Source: Hyphomicrobiales bacterium 4NK60-0047b (GTDB lineage Bacteria > Pseudomonadota > Alphaproteobacteria > Rhizobiales > HXMU1428-3). Taken from it: DNA of 64,000 bases. This document shows, one piece after another, positions 62,352 through 64,000 of this stretch (positions are counted from its first letter, which is position 1; every line of letters begins with the position of its first letter). Location of the stretch: NCBI GenBank assembly GCA_040367435.1, contig BAABWY010000001.1, positions 372,001-436,000 of the forward strand, read 5' to 3'. The translations under genes and the position numbers were made by a program. The notes beneath the pieces were generated by a model that saw only the letters and a program-made list of their open reading frames with translations, did no database searches and had not been told where the DNA came from.

Positions 62352-63056
62352 ATGACTGATAACTTAGTGTCAGAAACTCCGGCCAGAGAAGAAAAGATCA
62401 TTCCCCTCACAGGGATGAAAGGGATGATCGCTAAAAAAATGGTTGAGAGCCTAACGACCACAGCTCAGCTAACACATAATACATCTTGCGATGTAACAGC
62501 ACTTCTTCAAAAGAAAGAAGAGTTAGCTAACAATGGTACCAAGGTCTCTTTTGAAGATCTTATCGTTGACGCTGTCATCGAAGCAATTAAATTGCATCCC
62601 GGCATAAATGGATATGCTGATGATAAACAAATTGAGGTAAAACCATTTATGCACATTGCTGTTGCTGTTGCCCTGGAGGGAGACCTTCTTATGGCACCAG
62701 CAATTCTAAATGCTAATCAGTTACCAATAGCTGATCGAGCTATTGCTCGAAAAGATGTGATAGCTAGAGCTAAAACAAACAAACTAAACGTGACAGAAAT
62801 GACCAAAGGGACATTCACAATTTCCAACCTTGGTTTGTCACGAGTTCAACATTTCACACCAATTGTGAACAAACCTCAAATCGCAATTTTGGGATTGGGT
62901 GAAGTTCGCAAACAATATTGGGAATGTGAAAATGGGGAACTCGAAGTCCGTCCAATAATGGGCTTATCTCTTTCTTTTGATCATAGAGCCATAAACGGTG
63001 GCCCAGCTGCCGATTTTCTAACGGATCTATGTAAAATCATAGAGAACAACACATAA
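62352..63056 (+). CDS. acoC: E2 acyltransferase catalytic domain of acetoin dehydrogenase
   Basis: The ATG at 62352 gives 234 residues, only the catalytic domain. It has IPLTGMKGMIAKKMVESLT, GTFTISNLGLSRVQHFTPIV and the active-site SLSFDHRAINGGPAADFLT. No lipoyl domain and no peripheral-subunit-binding domain is present. It transfers the acetyl group from lipoate to CoA. The separate 75-residue lipoyl protein must serve it in trans. Its stop overlaps the start of the lipoate ligase-like gene. Confidence 0.9.
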   Translation: MTDNLVSETPAREEKIIPLTGMKGMIAKKMVESLTTTAQLTHNTSCDVTALLQKKEELANNGTKVSFEDLIVDAVIEAIKLHPGINGYADDKQIEVKPFMHIAVAVALEGDLLMAPAILNANQLPIADRAIARKDVIARAKTNKLNVTEMTKGTFTISNLGLSRVQHFTPIVNKPQIAILGLGEVRKQYWECENGELEVRPIMGLSLSFDHRAINGGPAADFLTDLCKIIENNT

Positions 63057-63832
63057 TGTCACGACCTTCTTACTCTCTAAATAAGTCCGAACAGGAGTAC
63101 AAAAGCCCTCCTGAGCAAGACTTTTCGTTGAGTGAGGCTTTGGTATCATTTGAAACAGCTAGTTACATAGAAAACTTGTTATTAAATAAGGCTTCCCTTC
63201 CTATTTCTATGCCTAGCTGTTTCATTTGGTCAATGCCTCAAGGCATTGTTGTACCTAAATCAATAAGCTCAAAACCAAGTTTTAAAAATGCATGCGAAAC
63301 GATGGCCTCTTTAAACTGGCCTGTTCATGTAAGGCAAACGGGTGGGGATTTAACACCACAAGCCCCCGGCATGATAAATATCTCATACATTTTTTCTGAA
63401 GTTTGGCATGAAAAGACAAGCATTGAAGCGGCTTATAAAAAACTCTGCAATCCCATTACAAATTATTTGAATGATACATACAACATAAATGCTTATACCT
63501 CATCTGTCGAAGGTGCCTTTTGTGATGGCAAATTCAATATAGTCGTAGATGGATTAAAAATTGCGGGCACCGCACAAAAATGGCGACGTTTTAAAAACCA
63601 AAACAAACAAGATTGCCTTGCTGTTTTAGGTCATGTCGCTCTTCTTGCTGACGTTCCCATTCATCAACTCATCGCAGCTTCAAATAGTTTTTATAAACTT
63701 TGCGATATAGAAAAAACAATTAAGCCGCAAAATCATACAAATCTTTCGGAGCTCATCCCCCCACAAAAATTTAACCGATTGGTTCTCATGAAAGGCCTAC
63801 TTAATAGTTTTCGTGAACATACCCAGTCTTAA
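63056..63832 (+). CDS. Lipoate-protein ligase-like protein
   Basis: The protein has 258 residues of the LplA/LipB-like fold. Blocks VRQTGGDLTPQAPGMINIS (equivalent to the RxSGGGxVxHD..N loop) and VVDGLKIAGTAQKWRR (the KIxGxAQ lysine block) are visible. It begins in the TAATG overlap with acoC. A ligase within the aco operon would charge the free-standing lipoyl protein. The His-Asp of the first loop is replaced by Thr-Pro, so the exact activity may differ from LplA. Confidence 0.85.
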   Translation: MSRPSYSLNKSEQEYKSPPEQDFSLSEALVSFETASYIENLLLNKASLPISMPSCFIWSMPQGIVVPKSISSKPSFKNACETMASLNWPVHVRQTGGDLTPQAPGMINISYIFSEVWHEKTSIEAAYKKLCNPITNYLNDTYNINAYTSSVEGAFCDGKFNIVVDGLKIAGTAQKWRRFKNQNKQDCLAVLGHVALLADVPIHQLIAASNSFYKLCDIEKTIKPQNHTNLSELIPPQKFNRLVLMKGLLNSFREHTQS

Positions 63833-63864
63833 AAAACATAAAGTATCAAGTACAAAGGAATTAA

Positions 63865-64000
<136 letters not shown>

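Overview
The window is an AT-rich stretch of an alphaproteobacterial chromosome, probably from a free-living marine or aquatic heterotroph. Support for this placement comes from an alphaproteobacterial-type protein-L-isoaspartate methyltransferase-like gene at the left edge, the Na+/solute symporter module (DUF4212, ActP-like, DUF294, DnaQ-like), the ECF42-type sigma factor with its YCII/DGPF partner, and a complete PQQ biosynthesis set. I see no plasmid, phage, insertion sequence or CRISPR locus. The genus cannot be fixed from sequence reading alone.

Layout. 0-6.6 kb: an edge-truncated methyltransferase gene, tRNA-Cys preceded by a tandem hairpin array, a large acyltransferase/SGNH surface-modifying enzyme, two small exported proteins, a Y-family DNA polymerase, a mosaic repeat region, a small cysteine-motif protein and tRNA-Asn. 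6.7-11.2 kb: a Tat-exported two-domain YdhR-like protein divergent from its likely TetR regulator with three operator boxes, the ECF sigma/YCII pair, and small hypothetical genes. 11.2-14.6 kb: a NitT/TauT-type ABC transporter divergent from a rhodanese-like CXXCW protein of the kind associated with PQQ-dependent alcohol oxidation. 15.8-21.5 kb: a tungsten-type aldehyde oxidoreductase cluster (ferredoxin, AOR, FAD reductase), followed by an acidic outer-membrane barrel and a MoaD/ThiS-like protein. 21.7-25.7 kb: two near-identical pqqA genes, each with its own terminator, then pqqBCDE. 25.7-33 kb: alr, hypothetical proteins, an ArsR/AHSA1 pair and a GAF-PAS-GGDEF-EAL protein. 33-37 kb: a methyltransferase, a choline/carnitine acyltransferase-like protein and a 2OG-Fe(II) oxygenase-like protein of unknown joint role. 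37-40.4 kb: a PAS protein plus soluble chemoreceptor, an ArsC/YffB-like protein and ArfB. 41-49 kb: the symporter module and a CPA2 antiporter with a perfect FNR-type box upstream. 49-57 kb: an outer-membrane barrel, a lipoprotein, a LuxR solo, an O-methyltransferase, a NarL-type regulator, a porin and a two-subunit GMC dehydrogenase. 57.8 kb to the end: an AcoR-like sigma-54 activator and an acetoin dehydrogenase operon (E1 alpha, E1 beta, separate lipoyl protein, E2 core, lipoate ligase-like protein, truncated E3) behind a clear sigma-54 promoter.

Physiological reading (inference). Much of the window concerns oxidation of alcohols, sugars and C4 overflow products. PQQ would serve a periplasmic quinoprotein dehydrogenase encoded elsewhere, the AOR module would oxidise the resulting aldehydes in the cytoplasm, the GMC dehydrogenase would oxidise a sugar or sugar acid in the periplasm, and the aco operon would split acetoin to acetyl-CoA and acetaldehyde, the latter a possible AOR substrate.

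The most unusual non-coding signal is a dispersed family of about ten short hairpins ending in TGAAGC. Their stems differ by compensating base changes. Four stand in tandem next to tRNA-Cys, and others lie in a mosaic region and ahead of pqqB, arfB and a chemoreceptor gene.
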